A DNA stretch of 52,618 nucleotides from Euryarchaeota archaeon UBA24 (GTDB lineage Archaea > Halobacteriota > Halobacteria > Halobacteriales > Hikarchaeaceae), in contig DASO01000008.1 of NCBI GenBank assembly GCA_002503845.1, forward strand, positions 1 to 52,618. The letters run 5' to 3'. How positions within the stretch are numbered: position 1 is the stretch's first letter; every line of letters begins with the position of its first letter. Of this stretch, positions 51,405-52,618 are shown piece by piece. Made by a program: the position numbers and the translations under genes. The notes below the pieces were generated by a model, which did no database searches, was not told the origin of the DNA, and was given only the letters and a program-made list of their open reading frames with translations.

Positions 51405-52405
51405 CGATCTCTGGATTTTTTTAATGCGGAGAGCTTATTTTTTGCAGATCCATCCGCAATTGATTTTTGAGCACATTCAATTCCATCCAACACCGAATCT
51501 GCAATCCCCGAAACATAAATTGCAGCAGCTGAATTTAATAAGATTATGTCAAGCTTTGCTCCTGTTAATTTTCCATCAATTATCTCAAGTATGTCGCTCG
51601 CATTTCTCTCGGGACTCCCGCCCTTTATCTCTTTTAATGAACTCCTATCTATCCCAAATTCTTCTGGGGTTATGGTATATTCTTTGATTTTTCCATTTTC
51701 TATTTCTGAAACATAGGTCGAATCGTGAATCGTTATTTCATCCAATCCCGATCCATGTACTACCATTGCATTTTTAACATTCATTTTTTTCAGAGCCCTA
51801 GAAACTAGGGGGACCAATTCTTCAGAATATACCCCAATTGTTTGTGCACTAGCCCCTGCTGGGTTTGTTAAAGGCCCAAGTATGTTAAAAATAGTGCGCA
51901 TTCCCAACTCCTTCCTAGGTCCTATGACCGCTTTCATCGCAGGGTGGAATACTGGGGCCAACATGAACCCGATCCCGTGTTTTTCTATAGACGTTTCAAC
52001 CAATTCTGGTTCTGCATTAACTCTTACTCCCAATGCAGATAACACATCTGCACTACCCGATGAAGATGAAACAGAATAGTTTCCGTGTTTGGCTATAGCA
52101 ACTCCTGCCCCACTCGCAACAATTGCACTCGCTGTCGACACGTTAATTGTATTTTTCCCATCTCCTCCAGTTCCGCATGTATCGACCAGTGGGTCTCTTT
52201 TTGGATGAATCCTACGTGCCACATCCCGCATACCTTCGGCAAACCCTGCAATTTCACCTTCTGTCTCTCCTTTCGATCGCAAAGCTGTCAACAAAGCTCC
52301 TATCTGTGCATCTGTAGCATTTTCAAATAGTATTTTAGCTGCATTCCTCGATTCTTGTTGCGTCAGATCGGTTCCCTCTGTCACACGTTCAATATACTCT
52401 TGCAT
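51401..52405 (-). CDS. trpD: Anthranilate phosphoribosyltransferase
   Basis: The 334-residue protein has the N-terminal helical domain of NP-type phosphoribosyltransferases, then CGTGGDGKNTINVSTASA near 75-92 (PRPP loop), AKHGNYSVSSSSGSADVLSALG near 105-126, and RTIFNILGPLTNPAG near 165. It transfers ribose phosphate to anthranilate. It is the first gene of trpDFEG. A CTTTATATG-like element about 22 bases upstream on this strand and GAGG 8 bases before the ATG give mixed signals on leaderless versus led initiation. Confidence 0.94.
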   Translation of the reverse strand: MQEYIERVTEGTDLTQQESRNAAKILFENATDAQIGALLTALRSKGETEGEIAGFAEGMRDVARRIHPKRDPLVDTCGTGGDGKNTINVSTASAIVASGAGVAIAKHGNYSVSSSSGSADVLSALGVRVNAEPELVETSIEKHGIGFMLAPVFHPAMKAVIGPRKELGMRTIFNILGPLTNPAGASAQTIGVYSEELVPLVSRALKKMNVKNAMVVHGSGLDEITIHDSTYVSEIENGKIKEYTITPEEFGIDRSSLKEIKGGSPERNASDILEIIDGKLTGAKLDIILLNSAAAIYVSGIADSVLDGIECAQKSIADGSAKNKLSALKKSRDR

Positions 52406-52530
52406 TTTATATCCTCAATGACTTTATATGTCCTTTAATGAACTATTTTGTACATAGTATTAAACTTAACGGAGCCCCCTTTTCCTATTCGAAACTTTGA
52501 ATTGCCTTCAGGGGTTCCAGAAAACTACAC

Positions 52531-52605
52531 GGGACTGTGGTCTAGTCTGGTTATGACGTCACCTTGACATGGTGGAGGTCCCCAGTTCAAATCTGGGCAG
52601 TCCCA
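52531..52605 (+). tRNA. tRNA-Val (GAC anticodon)
   Basis: A 75-base cloverleaf: acceptor GGGACTG pairs perfectly with CAGTCCC; anticodon stem TCACC/GGTGG with loop TTGACAT (anticodon GAC); T stem CCCAG/CTGGG with loop TTCAAAT; discriminator A. It reads GTC and GTT. No intron, no encoded CCA. It diverges from trpD across 125 bases that hold promoters but no other gene that I can see. Confidence 0.95.
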
Positions 52606-52618
52606 CTCGGTTTTTAAT

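Noticed and set aside
1..52618. CRISPR array, insertion sequence, prophage or toxin-antitoxin pair
   Set aside because: I found no regularly spaced repeats, transposase, integrase or phage structural genes, and no toxin-antitoxin-like pair that I could support.

Overview
The window looks like chromosomal DNA of a euryarchaeon related to Haloarchaea but not itself an extreme halophile. Informational genes are archaeal: TFE, aTrm56, Trm5, RNase P component 4, a 7S SRP RNA, and archaeal lipid and riboflavin enzymes. Their order (TFE, DUF2110, DUF5803-like lipoprotein, CinA-like, ATP-NAD kinase-like, PhoU-like, DUF7123-like; trpDFEG; class II nrdJ) is the one I know from Haloarchaea. The DNA is AT-rich (roughly 40% GC by eye, not computed) and the proteins lack the strong acidic bias of salt-in haloarchaea. 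The best inference is a marine sister lineage such as Marine Group IV/Hikarchaeia; this is inference, not a database result.

Layout. 1-16 kb is an accessory catabolic and cofactor region. It holds the end of one molybdenum hydroxylase, a guanidino-group enzyme, an ATZ/TRZ amidohydrolase, and a complete coxM-S-L set. Next come GTP cyclohydrolase III, coxG, an operon coxD-SDR-coxE, and ribB with a riboflavin kinase fused to a HAD phosphatase. A PuuE-like deacetylase, an LLM flavin oxidoreductase and a VOC protein follow. 15.6-33 kb is core genome: Trm5, tRNA-Thr, EamA transporter, MOSC protein, nicotinate phosphoribosyltransferase with tRNA-Arg, DGGGP synthase, SRP RNA, RNase P subunit, two lipid or glycan glycosyltransferases, an epimerase, aTrm56, the TFE block and endonuclease III. 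33-45 kb is accessory again: an orphan coxL-like gene, a GtrA/GT2/DUF2298 glycosylation module, a coxM-L-S operon and a thiamine-diphosphate enzyme. 45-52.6 kb holds a small membrane protein, class II ribonucleotide reductase with a structured leader, the trpDFEG operon and tRNA-Val.

How the parts fit. Four large subunits of the xanthine dehydrogenase/CO dehydrogenase superfamily lie in about 42 kb, with assembly factors (CoxD, CoxE, CoxG), a MOSC protein, and flavin-biosynthesis genes that could feed the FAD subunit. With the amidohydrolase, guanidino enzyme, PuuE-like hydrolase and LLM monooxygenase, this suggests oxidation and ring opening of N-heterocycles, perhaps purine-like compounds. 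None has the form I CO dehydrogenase active-site motif.

No gap without a gene exceeds about 300 bases. The longer gaps (8039-8176, 18616-18762, 22497-22708, 48358-48616, 52406-52530) are described below where they hold something. I see no rRNA, CRISPR array, insertion sequence or integrase.
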